A stretch of DNA of 57,486 bases from NCBI GenBank assembly GCA_044341025.1, contig JBIISM010000014.1, forward strand, positions 1-57,486, written 5' to 3'. This document shows, in pieces, positions 27,512-35,892 of this stretch. The notes beneath the pieces are model-generated. The model was not told where the DNA came from. It saw only the letters and a program-made list of their open reading frames with translations, and made no database searches. The number at the start of each line of letters is the position of its first letter. The stretch's first letter is position 1. Source of the DNA: JABMMZ01 sp044341025. GTDB taxonomy: Bacteria > Bacteroidota > Bacteroidia > NS11-12g > UBA955. The position numbers were made by a program, and so were the translations under genes.

Positions 27512-28672
27512 TTACAAGGTTCCTCTGCGTGCTTGCTCTGCCTCAATACTTTCAAAAAGGGCTTGAAAATTTCCTTTTCCAAATGATTTTGCGCCTTTTC
27601 TTTGAATGATCTCAAAAAACAAGGTTGGCCTATCTTCAACTGGTTTGGTAAATATTTGAAGTAAATACCCTTCTTCGTCTCTATCAACCATAATCCCCCA
27701 TTTTTTAAGTTCTTCTAAATCTTCTTCAATAATACCTACACGATCAGCTACGGTATCGTAGTAATTGCCTGGTACGTATAAGAATTCAACACCTCGTTTT
27801 TTCATTTCTGAAATGGTAAACACTATATCATCCGAAGCAACAGCTATATGTTGACATCCTGGTCCGTGATAGAAATCTAAATATTCTTGGACTTGCGATT
27901 TCTTTTTGCCAATTGCTGGTTCATTAATTGGGAATTTAATATAACCATTTCCATTGGCCATAACTTTACTCATTAATGCCGTATATTCTGTTGATATATC
28001 TTTGTCATCAAATGTCACCAAATTTGCAAACCCTAAGGTATTGGCATAAAAATTAGCCCATATATCCATTTCACCTAATTCAACATTGCCCACCATGTGG
28101 TCAATATATTTCAATCCAGTAGGTATGGGATTGTAATCAGTTTTTAAACTTTCAAACCCAGGAAGAAAAATGCCATTGTAATTTTTCCTTTCAATAAACA
28201 TATGAATTGTATCGCCATAAGTATGGATTCCAGCTCTTCTAATTTCCCCATATTCATCTTTGATTGTTTCAGGCTGTAAATATGACTTTGCACCTCTCGA
28301 AACCGTTTGCTCATAAGCATCGTAGGCATCATTTACCCATAAAGCTATTACTTTAACCCCGTCTCCATGCTTTTTTAAATGCGCACTAATTTCACTATCA
28401 TTATCAAATGGACTGGTAAGAACCAATCTTATTTTACCTTGTTGGAGAACATAAGATGTTTTATCTCTCACACCTGTCTCTAATCCTGAATATGCAAGAT
28501 CTTGGAAGCCTAAGGCTGTTTTATAAAAATGTGCAGCTTGCTTAGCATTTCCAACATATAGTTCAACATAGTCAGTTCCGTTTATTGGTAAAAAATCTTG
28601 AGCTTTTTCAAATATTTTTTCAGTTTCTGAATAATTGTAATTCTTAACTTTTGTTAAATCTGTTGTATTCAT
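27512..28672 (-). CDS. hppD: 4-hydroxyphenylpyruvate dioxygenase
   Basis: A 386-residue Fe(II) enzyme of the vicinal oxygen chelate fold, converting 4-hydroxyphenylpyruvate to homogentisate in tyrosine degradation. The 2-His-1-Glu site is visible: His in YIDHMVGNVE, His in GPGCQHIAVASDDI and Glu in PTLFFEIIQRKGAKSFGKG. The C-terminal GNFQALFESIE helix that gates the active site is intact. It starts nine bases after the hmgA stop, so the two consecutive pathway steps are co-transcribed. Confidence 0.95.
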   Translation of the reverse strand: MNTTDLTKVKNYNYSETEKIFEKAQDFLPINGTDYVELYVGNAKQAAHFYKTALGFQDLAYSGLETGVRDKTSYVLQQGKIRLVLTSPFDNDSEISAHLKKHGDGVKVIALWVNDAYDAYEQTVSRGAKSYLQPETIKDEYGEIRRAGIHTYGDTIHMFIERKNYNGIFLPGFESLKTDYNPIPTGLKYIDHMVGNVELGEMDIWANFYANTLGFANLVTFDDKDISTEYTALMSKVMANGNGYIKFPINEPAIGKKKSQVQEYLDFYHGPGCQHIAVASDDIVFTISEMKKRGVEFLYVPGNYYDTVADRVGIIEEDLEELKKWGIMVDRDEEGYLLQIFTKPVEDRPTLFFEIIQRKGAKSFGKGNFQALFESIEAEQARRGTL

Positions 28673-28681
28673 TGTTATAAA

Positions 28682-29848
28682 TTATTTTTTTTCTTCTAAC
28701 CATGATAAATAATAATCGGGCAATTCAATACCTAAGGCTGCTTTTGTAATCTTTACAGGTCTAAATGGATCAATCATTACCGCCAATTCATGGGTTTCTT
28801 TTTCCCCAATACTTCTTTCAATGGCTCCTGGGTGTGGACCATGAGGTAATCCACCTGGATGCAAGGTTATTTGTCCTTTTTTAATATTATTTCTGCTCAT
28901 AAAATCCCCATCTACATAATACAATAATTCATCACTGTCTACATTGCTATGGTGGTAAGGTGCTGGAATGGCTTCCGGATGGTAATCGTATAAACGTGGA
29001 ACAAACGAACAAACTACAAATTGACTGGCTTGAAAATGTTGATGTATTGGAGGTGGCATGTGAATTCTGCCGGTAATTGGCTCAAAATCAAAAATTGACA
29101 TTGCATAAGGATACGAACAACCATCATATCCAACCACATCAAAAGGATGATTCAAATAAACGTATGGATGGATAATGCCTCTTTTTTTGATTAAGATTTT
29201 AAATTCTCCTTGTTCATCATGGGTTTCAAGATTTTCCGGTAATTTTAGATCACGTTCACAGAAGGGTGAATTTTCCATAAATTGACCATATTGATTTCTG
29301 TATCTTGCCGGTGTTTCAATTGGACTGAAAGATTCAACGAATAGAATTTTATTTTCTTCTGTTTCAAATTCAATCATATAAACAGTTCCACGTGGAATAA
29401 TTATATAGTCGCCATATTTGAATGGAATATTTCCATACATTGTTTTTAATAAACCTTTTCCCTTATGAATAAACAACATTTCATCTGCATCTGCATTTTT
29501 AAAAAAGTATCCTTTTGTCCCAAATTTTGGTGCAGCCAATCCAATGTGTAGGTCATCATTTACAAAAAGTACGGTACGGCTTTTTACATAATCATCCTCA
29601 GGTTTTAAATCGAATCCAGTAAAACTGCGCGCCCTTAAATTTTCTTCAATTGCAATTTCTGGCCTTACACTATAAGGTTCCCCAAATTCTTTAACTAGAG
29701 TTGGTGGATATAAGTGGTATACTAAAGATGAAATTCCACCAAATCCTTCAGTTCCAAAAAGTTCTTCGTGGTATAATTGTCCATCGGGACGACGGAAAAC
29801 AGTATGGCGTTTATGTGGTATCGTTCCAACTTGACGGTATAATGGCAT
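28682..29848 (-). CDS. hmgA: Homogentisate 1,2-dioxygenase
   Basis: A 388-residue cupin-fold iron enzyme cleaving homogentisate to maleylacetoacetate, the step after HppD. Iron-site segments are present: PYHHSNVDSDELLYYVDGDF with the His and Glu ligands, and LHPGGLPHGPHPGA near the C-terminus. The N-terminal FGGISSLVYHLYPPT and the IIPRGTVYMIEFE strand are also typical. It is shorter than the proteobacterial enzyme (about 430 residues), as expected for the Bacteroidota form. A near-consensus -7 box (TATTCTTG, minus strand, 29873-29866) lies upstream. Confidence 0.93.
   Translation of the reverse strand: MPLYRQVGTIPHKRHTVFRRPDGQLYHEELFGTEGFGGISSLVYHLYPPTLVKEFGEPYSVRPEIAIEENLRARSFTGFDLKPEDDYVKSRTVLFVNDDLHIGLAAPKFGTKGYFFKNADADEMLFIHKGKGLLKTMYGNIPFKYGDYIIIPRGTVYMIEFETEENKILFVESFSPIETPARYRNQYGQFMENSPFCERDLKLPENLETHDEQGEFKILIKKRGIIHPYVYLNHPFDVVGYDGCSYPYAMSIFDFEPITGRIHMPPPIHQHFQASQFVVCSFVPRLYDYHPEAIPAPYHHSNVDSDELLYYVDGDFMSRNNIKKGQITLHPGGLPHGPHPGAIERSIGEKETHELAVMIDPFRPVKITKAALGIELPDYYLSWLEEKK
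29385..29398. promoter_or_regulatory. Imperfect parS-like site 4
   Basis: GTTCCACGTGGAAT matches the 14-bp parS core at 13 positions, inside hmgA. It encodes the conserved IPRGT stretch of homogentisate dioxygenase, so coding constraint alone could explain it. Confidence 0.4.
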
Positions 29849-29961
29849 AAATTAAAAAATTTACGCAAGAATAAGGCGTGTAAAATCTTTAAAAAATGAT
29901 GCGAATCAGTAAAGCAATATCCAAGCTAAAAAATGATAAACATCATTAACAGCGTTGTTTT

Positions 29962-30537
29962 TTACTCCTCAATGAAGAGAAATACTGAATTAAAACGTTG
30001 AAAATATTCAATTGGCAATTGCACTTTCAAATCATTTTTTAACATAATTTCTGTAAAATATTTGTTTTCTTCGGGCAATTCAATTTGACTCGATTTGCCA
30101 AATAATATAAGGTTTTCACAGCTGCTAAAGTACTTTATAGGATGGAGCTCTGAGCCAAAATAAAGGGTCTCGCTCGTGGTTTCTAATTTTGAAAAGCCAC
30201 TGCATAAAGTTTTCTGAATCCCTTCAAGAGGTAAAAACTTCATTTCATTTTCCTTAAACAAAGGGCTTAATGTTTTGTCATCTATTGCCATTGGGCCAAG
30301 ATTATATACTTCTTGTATATTATTTAGCTGGTTCATTAAATCAAAAACCCCATTGTACAAAGCAAAGAAAAATCCCTTTCCTACCCATGAGGCAATAAAA
30401 CTTTCGTCGGTTCTTATTAAATTAGACTTAGCCAATTGCTTATCAAAATTTAGCAATGGATATTTATTGGACAAAGGTTGAACCAAACCTTTCCTAACAT
30501 TTTTTAGCAATTGCTCTTTTGGGGTTATTTCAAACAC
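29962..30537 (-). CDS. Conserved hypothetical protein, possibly LUD-like
   Basis: A 191-residue soluble protein with no signal peptide. The N-terminus (KEQLLKNVRKGL) resembles that of LutC/LUD-family proteins, and the following FIASWVGKGFFFAL segment could be a core strand, but I cannot confirm the family. No catalytic motif is recognised. It starts with GTG and is divergent from the ABC exporter gene, sharing a compact promoter region with it (30559-30574). Confidence 0.6.
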   Translation of the reverse strand: MFEITPKEQLLKNVRKGLVQPLSNKYPLLNFDKQLAKSNLIRTDESFIASWVGKGFFFALYNGVFDLMNQLNNIQEVYNLGPMAIDDKTLSPLFKENEMKFLPLEGIQKTLCSGFSKLETTSETLYFGSELHPIKYFSSCENLILFGKSSQIELPEENKYFTEIMLKNDLKVQLPIEYFQRFNSVFLFIEE

Positions 30538-30558
30538 GATGTAAATGAATATTTATTC

Positions 30559-30574
30559 TACCTTTGCAAAGTAA
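30559..30574. promoter_or_regulatory. Back-to-back divergent -7 boxes
   Basis: TACCTTTG (30559-30566, plus strand, exact TAnnTTTG) is immediately followed by CAAAGTAA (30567-30574), which reads TTACTTTG on the minus strand (7 of 8 matches). Together they make a near-palindrome driving the ABC exporter rightward and the hypothetical gene leftward. Confidence 0.5.
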
Positions 30575-30603
30575 CTCAATTCAAAATTAATTCTGAAATC
30601 AAT

Positions 30604-32319
30604 TTGTCCTCAGAAAGAAACGCTTTTATAGAAACCATCAAAAGTATAGGTTTGCTTTTAGATAAACCTAGTTTAAAGAAAGGTAGACTACTTGTTGTAA
30701 TGACCGCAATGGTATCTGTTGCAGATGTTATAGCTTTGGCGGCTGTGGTGCCGGTATTAATGTTGGCAATTGACGGAGATTTTCTTGCTAAAAGCAGAAA
30801 ACTAAGAGCCATTCATGAATTTATTGGGATTCAAAAAGAATCAGATTTTTTGTTGGTTTTAATTGCCTTAGTCGCATTCTTTTTTATTGTAAAAAACATT
30901 TTTGCCGTTTTAATTCAAAAAAGCATTCATAAATTGAGTACTAAGCTGGTCCAAAACTTTACAGAAAACACTTTTTACCATGTGGTAAATCAGACCTTTG
31001 AAAATATAGTAGCTAAAGGCACCTCAGAGTTTCTAAATAAAATACATTTTAATTCAATGTATTTTGCAACAGGTATTCTTTTGCCCTTTGTAAATATTAT
31101 AGGCGAGAGTTTGGTCATCATATTTATTTTGATTTTTATAATATGGTTTAATCCATCTATTTTCTTTCTAATAGTTTTGGTTACCGCCCCTGCATTTTAT
31201 TTCATAAGCAGCAGCATTAAGCAAAAAATTTATCAACTAGGCGAAGATACAAAAGGCAAAAGAGAGGAAACCATCGAAAGCCTTAATATTGGTGTAAATG
31301 GCTTGGTTGATATTAAGGTTAATCACTCTGGCGGTTTTTTTATTAAAGATTTTCTTAAGAAACAAAAGTTCTTAATTGATTCTGATTTTAAATCAATTTT
31401 TTACCAAGGCATTCCATCTAGGGCCAATGAAATTGTTGTTTTAGCAGGGGTAATAATTCTTGTTATTTATGGATATTTTTTCTCAGAAAATCCTGCTGGT
31501 TTAAGGGCTTTAGCGGCAATTTTTGTCTTATCTGTTTTTAGATTGGTGCCTGCAATTAACAGACTGCTAATTGGATTGATGAAGCTCAAACTTCATCAGC
31601 ATACCATTGATTATTTGTACCACCATAACCTTCAAAATAAATTTAAAATAAGCGCGCCATTGCATTTTAATGTCGGTATTCAAATTAACAATGTATCGTA
31701 CGGGTATGAACAAAAACAAAACTTAATACAAGAGCTTAGTTTTGAAATAAAAAAGGGAGAAATATTTGGCATTAGTGGCATTAGTGGCAGTGGAAAAAGT
31801 ACATTGATGAAAATTATTTCAGGATTGATTTTGCCCCATAAAGGTGAAATAAGTATCGATGGCGTCACCTTGGGCTCAAAAAACATTCAATCTTGGCAGA
31901 ATCAAATTGGTTTTGTTCATCAAAATCCATTCATATTCAATAAGACGCTTCATGAAAATATTTCATTAAATTCTACTTTTGACCAAAACAAAATGAATAA
32001 AGCCATCCAAGATTCAGGATTGAATAGGTTTTTGGAACATTTGCCAAATGGCTTAGATACCCTTTTGGGCGAACAAGGTTCTAGAATAAGTGAGGGTCAA
32101 AAGCAAAGAATTGCCATAGCCAGGGCCCTTTATAAAGAATGTTCTGTTTTATTGTTTGACGAAGCTACCAGTTCTTTAGATTCCGAAACTGAAGATATTG
32201 TGATAGAAAGTTTACAAAATCTTAAAAAACAAAATGTAACTTTAGTTATCATTGCACATAAAAAGAGAATTATTGATTTGTGTGACCATACTTATCACAT
32301 CAATCAAGACGATCTTTAA
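30604..32319 (+). CDS. ABC exporter, fused permease-ATPase (PglK/MsbA type)
   Basis: A half-transporter with an N-terminal six-helix membrane domain (about 30-300) and a C-terminal ATPase: Walker A GISGSGKST, Q-loop region FVHQNPFIF, signature SEGQKQRIAIARALY, Walker B SVLLFDEATSSLD and the switch His in VIIAHKKR. Related exporters such as PglK flip lipid-linked oligosaccharides or lipid A; the substrate here is unknown. The reading frame is open back to an ATG at 30511, but that lies upstream of the exact -7 box at 30559-30566, so I chose the TTG at 30604 (571 residues). The next two genes follow by 10 bases and by a one-base overlap, so the three form an operon. Confidence 0.85.
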   Translation: MSSERNAFIETIKSIGLLLDKPSLKKGRLLVVMTAMVSVADVIALAAVVPVLMLAIDGDFLAKSRKLRAIHEFIGIQKESDFLLVLIALVAFFFIVKNIFAVLIQKSIHKLSTKLVQNFTENTFYHVVNQTFENIVAKGTSEFLNKIHFNSMYFATGILLPFVNIIGESLVIIFILIFIIWFNPSIFFLIVLVTAPAFYFISSSIKQKIYQLGEDTKGKREETIESLNIGVNGLVDIKVNHSGGFFIKDFLKKQKFLIDSDFKSIFYQGIPSRANEIVVLAGVIILVIYGYFFSENPAGLRALAAIFVLSVFRLVPAINRLLIGLMKLKLHQHTIDYLYHHNLQNKFKISAPLHFNVGIQINNVSYGYEQKQNLIQELSFEIKKGEIFGISGISGSGKSTLMKIISGLILPHKGEISIDGVTLGSKNIQSWQNQIGFVHQNPFIFNKTLHENISLNSTFDQNKMNKAIQDSGLNRFLEHLPNGLDTLLGEQGSRISEGQKQRIAIARALYKECSVLLFDEATSSLDSETEDIVIESLQNLKKQNVTLVIIAHKKRIIDLCDHTYHINQDDL

Positions 32320-32329
32320 AAGCAAGTTA

Positions 32330-33361
32330 ATGAAACCACCTATTAGATTTGCCGTTATTGGTTTAGGACATATCGGAAAACGACATGTTGAAATGATTTC
32401 TAGGCATAGTGATGCTGTTTTGGTTTCATTGTGTGACAATGACCCAGGTATACAAAACGGCAATTATGTGCACCAAGTGCCTGTATATGCCGAACTTGAT
32501 AAACTCTTAATGGACGGTCCTGAATTTGACGTTTTAGCCATAGCAACGCCGAATGGTTCTCATGCTTCCATTGCACTAAAAGCTTTAGCAGCAGCCAAAC
32601 ATGTAATCATCGAAAAGCCAATGGCATTGAATTCAGAGGATGCGCTAAACATTATAAACCAAGCGGAGAAATTTAATAAAAAAGTATTTTGTGTGATGCA
32701 AAATAGATATTCACCACCATCGCAATGGATTAAATCTCTTATGGATGATCATATTTTAGGCGGTATTTATTTGGTTCAAATAAATTGTTATTGGAATAGA
32801 GATGAGCGGTACTATACAGGAAAAAATTGGAGGGGAGATTTAATGCAAGATGGCGGCACCTTGTTTACACAGTTCTCTCATTTTATAGATATGATGTATT
32901 GGTTGTTTGGAGACATCACAAACATCCAATCAAAATTCAACGATTTTAACCATAAAAATTTAAGTGCTTTCGAAGATTCTGGACTTATTCAATTTGATTT
33001 TTTAAGTGGAGGGATGGGCAGTATCAGCTATTCAACTTCTGTTTGGGATTCTAATATGGAGAGTAGTATTACTGTCATAGGCGAGAAAGGTTCATTAAAG
33101 ATAGGCGGACAATATATGAATGAAATAGAGTTCTGTCATATTGAAAATTACACTATGCCAGTGCTTGAAAAATCGAGTCCGGCCAATGACTATGGAGCTT
33201 ACAAGGGCTCGGCCGCAAACCATCATTTTGTTTATCAGAATGTGCTGGATGTGCTTAAAAATGACATGAAAATAGACACAAATGCAAAAGACGGTCTCAA
33301 AGTGGTCGAGATTATTGAGCGAATTTATAAAGGAAATCCATATTTGAAGAATAAAAACTGA
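32330..33361 (+). CDS. Gfo/Idh/MocA family oxidoreductase (WlbA/WbpB-like)
   Basis: A 343-residue NAD(P)-dependent sugar dehydrogenase. The Rossmann motif is FAVIGLGHIGKRH near the N-terminus; the catalytic EKPMAL follows, and the C-terminal half-barrel contains QNRYSPPSQW and DGGTLFTQFSHFIDMMYWLFG, a pattern shared with WlbA/WbpB UDP-N-acetylglucosaminuronate 3-dehydrogenases. Those enzymes make 3-keto sugars for 2,3-diamino-uronic acids. A matching aminotransferase is not adjacent, so the substrate is an inference. I chose the ATG at 32330, giving the typical MKPPIRFAVIGLG start; the frame opens earlier, at 32252. Confidence 0.85.
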   Translation: MKPPIRFAVIGLGHIGKRHVEMISRHSDAVLVSLCDNDPGIQNGNYVHQVPVYAELDKLLMDGPEFDVLAIATPNGSHASIALKALAAAKHVIIEKPMALNSEDALNIINQAEKFNKKVFCVMQNRYSPPSQWIKSLMDDHILGGIYLVQINCYWNRDERYYTGKNWRGDLMQDGGTLFTQFSHFIDMMYWLFGDITNIQSKFNDFNHKNLSAFEDSGLIQFDFLSGGMGSISYSTSVWDSNMESSITVIGEKGSLKIGGQYMNEIEFCHIENYTMPVLEKSSPANDYGAYKGSAANHHFVYQNVLDVLKNDMKIDTNAKDGLKVVEIIERIYKGNPYLKNKN

Positions 33362-34083
33362 TGATGATTAAAAAGCTATCGATTATAATTCCTGCATACA
33401 ATGAGGGTTCTACCATTCATTTGATTTTAGATAAAGTCAAAAATGTACAATTATTGAACAATATTGAAAAAGAAATAATTATTATAAATGATTGTTCTAC
33501 AGATAATACAGAAGATTCAATTAAACAATATATTGATGAAAACCCCAAGGTTGACATCCAATATTTTAAACACGAAATTAACCAAGGCAAGGGCGCTGCA
33601 TTGCACACTGGAATAAAAAAAGCAACGGGTGAATACCTCATTATTCAGGATGCAGATTTAGAATATGACCCAGCAGAGTACAATATTTTATTAAAACCAG
33701 TTGTAGATGGTTTTGCGGATGTCGTTTATGGTAGCCGGTTTATGGGTGGCAAGCCCCATAGAATATTATTCTTCTGGCATTCAATTGGCAATAAATTTCT
33801 CACTTTTTTATCCAATATGCTAACAAATCTAAATTTGACAGATATGGAAACTTGTTACAAGCTGTTTAGAACAGATTTAATACAATCTTTTAAATTCAAG
33901 GAAAAGAGATTTGGCTTTGAGCCAGAGGTTACGGCGCGAATTTCTAGAGTTCCAAAGATTAGAATTTATGAAGTTGGTATATCGTATTATGGAAGGACTT
34001 ATTTTGAAGGAAAAAAGATAGGAGCAAAAGATGGTTTTAGAGCTATTTATTGTATTTTAAAATATAATATTTTTTCAAAGTAA
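33361..34083 (+). CDS. Family 2 glycosyltransferase (dolichol-phosphate mannosyltransferase-like)
   Basis: A 240-residue GT2 enzyme: LSIIIPAYNEGSTI, NDCSTDNTE, GKGAALHTG, the metal-binding DADLEYDP and a C-terminal GFEPEVTARI with a basic YYGRTYFEGKKIGAKDG tail. This pattern is that of DPM1-like polyprenyl-phosphate glycosyltransferases without membrane helices, which load a hexose onto undecaprenyl phosphate. Its ATG shares one base with the oxidoreductase stop. It is the last gene before the 455-bp control region. Confidence 0.88.
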   Translation: MMIKKLSIIIPAYNEGSTIHLILDKVKNVQLLNNIEKEIIIINDCSTDNTEDSIKQYIDENPKVDIQYFKHEINQGKGAALHTGIKKATGEYLIIQDADLEYDPAEYNILLKPVVDGFADVVYGSRFMGGKPHRILFFWHSIGNKFLTFLSNMLTNLNLTDMETCYKLFRTDLIQSFKFKEKRFGFEPEVTARISRVPKIRIYEVGISYYGRTYFEGKKIGAKDGFRAIYCILKYNIFSK

Positions 34084-34288
34084 AAGGCACAAGACTAAAT
34101 TTCCATATTGGAAGAGGTCAATGAGCAACATACTACTTATTTCAATGCTTGTGCTTGGAATAGAGGCGAAATTATAAATCTCTTTGTGCATATCTCTTTG
34201 TGATAATTCCATCCGCCGCATCATTTGTTGGCTACCATCTGATTTTTTGTTTTGAGTAAGCACTTGAAAACCTAGTATTTAATATGTT

Positions 34289-34298
34289 TTTCTAGAAA
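34289..34298. promoter_or_regulatory. Operator-like palindrome TTTCTAGAAA, copy 1
   Basis: A perfect 10-bp palindrome whose exact copy begins 40 bp downstream, consistent with binding of a dimeric regulator on the same helix face. The binding protein is unknown. Confidence 0.45.
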
Positions 34299-34328
34299 TT
34301 TTCATGGAAAATAATTTTTGAGTTTTTA

Positions 34329-34338
34329 TTTCTAGAAA
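34329..34338. promoter_or_regulatory. Operator-like palindrome TTTCTAGAAA, copy 2
   Basis: The second exact copy, about 96 bp upstream of the -7 box. A third, weaker copy (TCTCTAGAAG, 34373-34382) continues the series at 44 bp spacing. Confidence 0.45.
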
Positions 34339-34433
34339 ATAGGAACACTTTGGATAAGTTGTGTGAATAATCTCTCTAGAAGTATTTATTCTTGTAGTGG
34401 CAATTAAAATTCACGTTCAAGTCATTATTCTTT

Positions 34434-34441
34434 TATTTTTG
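34434..34441 (+). promoter_or_regulatory. -7 promoter box of the glycan operon
   Basis: TATTTTTG, an exact TAnnTTTG. No TTG is found at the usual -33 distance, which would fit an activator-dependent promoter served by the upstream palindromes. Confidence 0.45.
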
Positions 34442-34538
34442 AATTGATTTTATAAAATAGCAAATACCATTGGTATAGCTAGCCTTTGACTCAACCGCTC
34501 TTCACAAAAATGTGACTGAGAGGGCAGCGCATTGGTTA

Positions 34539-35048
34539 ATGAATACATCAGAAAATTGGTTTGTACTTTATACCAAGTCAAGACAAGAAAAAGTTTTGGC
34601 TTCGCAGCTAATGGATGCTGGCTACGAGGTATATCTGCCACTATTGAAAAAATTATCTCAATGGTCTGATAGAAAGAAAGTTTTAGAAGTGCCATTGTTT
34701 AACTCCTATGTTTTTATCAAGGGAGTTAATGAGAAGGCCAGATTCAAAGATTTTAATTCATTTGTTGCTTTTCTTCAATACAATAATAAACCTGCAATTG
34801 TAAGACAAACGGAAATCGATACATTAAAATCCATCATTCAATATGGATACGATATCAATGAATTCAGCACAGCTCAAGAATTTAAAATTGGAAACAAAGT
34901 AGAAGTAAGTTCAGGGCCATTAAAAGGTATAACTGGCAAGTTGGTTTCCATTTCAAATGTTGATTGGTTTGTATTAAATTTTGAAGGAATGGGAAATGGA
35001 ATACAAGTTAAGATACCCGGAAAACTATTATTAAATATTAATGAATAA
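34539..35048 (+). CDS. UpxY/NusG-like transcription antiterminator
   Basis: A 169-residue NusG paralog. The N-terminal NGN domain starts at NWFVLYTKSRQEKVLASQL and includes YEVYLPLLKK, VPLFNSYVFIKG and PAIVRQTEID; a C-terminal KOW-like domain contains KVEVSSGPLKGITGKLVSI. This is the architecture of UpxY proteins, which heads many Bacteroides capsule operons and prevent premature termination within them. Its position as first gene of a glycan operon of about 23 kb or more supports the same job. No UpxZ-like partner is seen. I chose the ATG at 34539 (NTSENWFVLY start) over the frame opening at 34512. It overlaps the next gene by eight bases. Confidence 0.9.
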   Translation: MNTSENWFVLYTKSRQEKVLASQLMDAGYEVYLPLLKKLSQWSDRKKVLEVPLFNSYVFIKGVNEKARFKDFNSFVAFLQYNNKPAIVRQTEIDTLKSIIQYGYDINEFSTAQEFKIGNKVEVSSGPLKGITGKLVSISNVDWFVLNFEGMGNGIQVKIPGKLLLNINE

Positions 35049-35892
35049 TCAAGATAACTATACACTAATAATTAAGCCCAAAAGTTCACTTCTTGACATC
35101 AACTTCAAAGAACTTTGGCAATATAAAGATTTATTATTTCTTCTTGTTAGAAGAGATTTTGTATCTGTTTACAAACAAACGATTTTGGGCCCAGTTTGGT
35201 TTTTTATACAACCGTTGCTCACAACTGCAACATTCACATTGGTTTTTAGTAAAATGGCTAATATTTCAACCGATGGTATTCCTGCACCATTGTTTTATTT
35301 GATTGGAGTAACTTTCTGGAGTTATTTTTCAACATGTCTTACTGGAACATCTGCCACTTTTGTAAACAATGCAGCTGTTTTTGGAAAGGTATATTTTCCT
35401 AGACTTATCATGCCTTTGTCAATCGTAATCTCAAGTCTATTTAAACTATCTATTCAATTTATCATGTTATTAATTGGATGGATATACTATATGATAACTG
35501 AGTTATCTGTATTTTCTAATTTCACAATTTTATTGTTGCCGCTTTACATTATTTTGATGGCAGGATTAGGGCTTGGATTTGGAATAATATTATCATCAGT
35601 AACAACAAAATATAAAGATTTTTCGTTTTTAGTGGGTTTTGGTATTCAACTTTTGATGTATGCAACTCCAATTATTTATCCATTAAGTTTGATAAAAAAC
35701 CCGAAAATTGTTGTGTTAGTGTCATTAAACCCAATGACTGGTTTAATTGAAGGAATAAAGTACGGATTAACAGGACATGGGATTTTTGATTTAGGCTTAC
35801 TTGCTTATAGCTTAGTATTTACAATAGTTCTTTTGTTTGTAGGGGTTATAATATTTAATAAAGTTGAAAAATCATTTATAGATACAGTATAA
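35041..35892 (+). CDS. wzm: Polysaccharide ABC transporter permease (Wzm type)
   Basis: A 283-residue ABC-2 family membrane protein with six predicted helices. The N-terminal amphipathic region (KELWQYKDLLFLLVRRDFV) and VYKQTILGPVWFFIQPL are hallmarks of Wzm/TagG/KpsM O-antigen and teichoic acid exporters. A central LGLGFGIILSSVTTKYKD loop and C-terminal NPMTGLIEGIKYGL also match. It pairs with the ATPase gene that starts on its stop codon's last base. Together they export a completed lipid-linked glycan across the inner membrane, which means the locus does not need a Wzx flippase or Wzy polymerase. Confidence 0.93.
   Translation: MNNQDNYTLIIKPKSSLLDINFKELWQYKDLLFLLVRRDFVSVYKQTILGPVWFFIQPLLTTATFTLVFSKMANISTDGIPAPLFYLIGVTFWSYFSTCLTGTSATFVNNAAVFGKVYFPRLIMPLSIVISSLFKLSIQFIMLLIGWIYYMITELSVFSNFTILLLPLYIILMAGLGLGFGIILSSVTTKYKDFSFLVGFGIQLLMYATPIIYPLSLIKNPKIVVLVSLNPMTGLIEGIKYGLTGHGIFDLGLLAYSLVFTIVLLFVGVIIFNKVEKSFIDTV

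Larger units (their letters stand above)
34084..34538. promoter_or_regulatory. 455-bp control region upstream of the glycan operon
   Basis: No credible gene. Two identical palindromes TTTCTAGAAA start at 34289 and 34329 (40 bp apart), with a third related TCTCTAGAAG at 34373. A 6-bp inverted repeat ATTTTC/GAAAAT surrounds 34304. An exact -7 box TATTTTTG lies at 34434-34441, and a palindrome ATACCATTGGTAT at 34464-34476 would fall in the early transcript. The resulting leader of about 90 bases precedes the antiterminator gene. A minus-strand frame at 34075-34263 shows no recognisable domain. Confidence 0.6.

Noticed and set aside
28994..29003. ACGTGGAACA half-site resembling parS in hmgA
   Set aside because: Only one arm matches; the other side reads TATAA, so it falls well below the palindrome score of the three perfect sites.
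34075..34263. 62-codon minus-strand frame in the gap before the glycan operon
   Set aside because: No recognisable domain, signal or partner gene, and it overlaps the end of the upstream glycosyltransferase gene; treated as non-coding.
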